Below are positions 4,896-5,370 of a DNA stretch of 5,370 bases, one piece after another. The position numbers were made by a program, and so were the translations under genes. The stretch is from Planctomycetaceae bacterium (GTDB lineage Bacteria; Planctomycetota; Planctomycetia; Pirellulales; Thermoguttaceae): the NCBI GenBank assembly GCA_031256755.1, contig JAIRPZ010000181.1:1-5370 (forward strand), written 5' to 3'. The notes under the pieces are model-generated. The model was given only the letters and a program-made list of their open reading frames with translations. It had not been told where the DNA came from and did no database searches. Position 1 is the first letter of the stretch, and each line of letters begins with the position of its first letter.

Positions 4896-5370
4896 ATGGT
4901 TAGAACAACTTTTTCGTTTGCGGCTGTACGATATACATTATTCGTTGCGCTTGCTTTCACGGCGGCAGTCCAACCGGTTTCGGCGGCAACGCCGGTTCCT
5001 GCAATCACGTACAAGGCATCGCCCGCGCCGGAAAAGAAGGTGCGCGGGATTAACGACCGGATTCAGGAAACGTTTTATCCGACGTACATCCGGTCGCCGA
5101 AAAGCGTCACTGCTGCCGGCGAATGGCGTGCTTATGTTGCCCGCGTCAAGTTCACGCTCACCGAAGACAACGCCGTTGTCCGCGTTCACGCCGGTACAAC
5201 GGTGCTGCAAGCCAATCCCGCAGGTGTAAAAATAACCGGCGGGATTACGGTATTTAATCCTGATCAGAACGCGATCAACGTTGACGCACAAGGCAATGTT
5301 ACTTTCGGCACAGCAGAAGGGGGCGTTGATCGGCAAGGTGCGAAACAGGTCTTTGAGATTTCTGTAGCAG
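4896..5370 (+). CDS. Exported protein of unknown function, 5' part only
   Basis: The reading frame from the ATG at 4896 stays open for 158 codons to the window edge, so the 3' end is missing. The first 30 residues look like a Sec signal peptide: Arg3 and Arg12, a hydrophobic core (YTLFVALAFTAAV) and a likely signal peptidase I site after PVSA (Ala30). The mature part begins with a Pro/Ala-rich stretch (ATPVPAITYKASPAPEKK), then a region with alternating hydrophobic residues typical of beta strands (ARVKFTL, AVVRVHA, GVKITGGITVFN, INVDAQGNVTFG). The last part faintly recalls the repeating strands of OstA/LptA-like or other beta-sheet envelope proteins, but I do not recognise a family and give no function. 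The protein probably acts outside the cytoplasm. Its own promoter (4815-4842) and GGAG site suggest it starts a new transcript. Confidence 0.8.
   Translation, partial: MVRTTFSFAAVRYTLFVALAFTAAVQPVSAATPVPAITYKASPAPEKKVRGINDRIQETFYPTYIRSPKSVTAAGEWRAYVARVKFTLTEDNAVVRVHAGTTVLQANPAGVKITGGITVFNPDQNAINVDAQGNVTFGTAEGGVDRQGAKQVFEISVA

Overview
The window reads as a chromosomal stretch of a bacterium with about 50% GC, most likely a planctomycete (Planctomycetota). I base this on three proteins with the look of that phylum: a small membrane-anchored protein with a 'VVDTETKKIAVYH...FNAVPPLPSEI' type domain, a helix-turn-helix protein with a long acidic disordered middle and a C-terminal membrane anchor, and a PP2C phosphatase with its own membrane hairpin. 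The phylum call comes from memory of family features and not from any search. All five supported genes lie on the + strand. No RNA gene, CRISPR array, insertion sequence or phage gene was seen.

Layout. 1-199: leader region with a strong sigma70-type promoter (TTGACA-16-TAAAAT, 122-149). 200-1225: etfA, electron transfer flavoprotein alpha subunit, probably starting at a TTG and not at the upstream ATG at 119. 1226-1531: a 306-base gene-poor gap with two weak terminator-like hairpins and a weak promoter candidate. 1532-1954: small membrane-anchored conserved protein. 1993-3423: membrane-anchored HTH protein, 38 bases downstream and probably in the same operon. 3441-3468: a second good promoter (TTTACA-16-TAAAAT). 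3527-4783: PP2C Ser/Thr phosphatase with two membrane helices and a helical tail. 4815-4842: a third promoter (TTGTTC-16-TAGAAT). 4896-5370: 5' part of a gene for an exported protein, cut by the window edge.

How they fit together. EtfA is a housekeeping redox protein; its usual partner EtfB is not in the window. The middle genes look like a signalling or envelope group: a putative DNA-binding protein tethered to the membrane through a Ser/Thr/Asp-rich tether, next to a membrane-tethered Ser/Thr phosphatase. A functional link between them is inferred from adjacency only. The three best promoters share a 16-base spacer, and two of them share an extended -10 (TGC before the hexamer), which suggests the organism's main sigma factor accepts this spacing.
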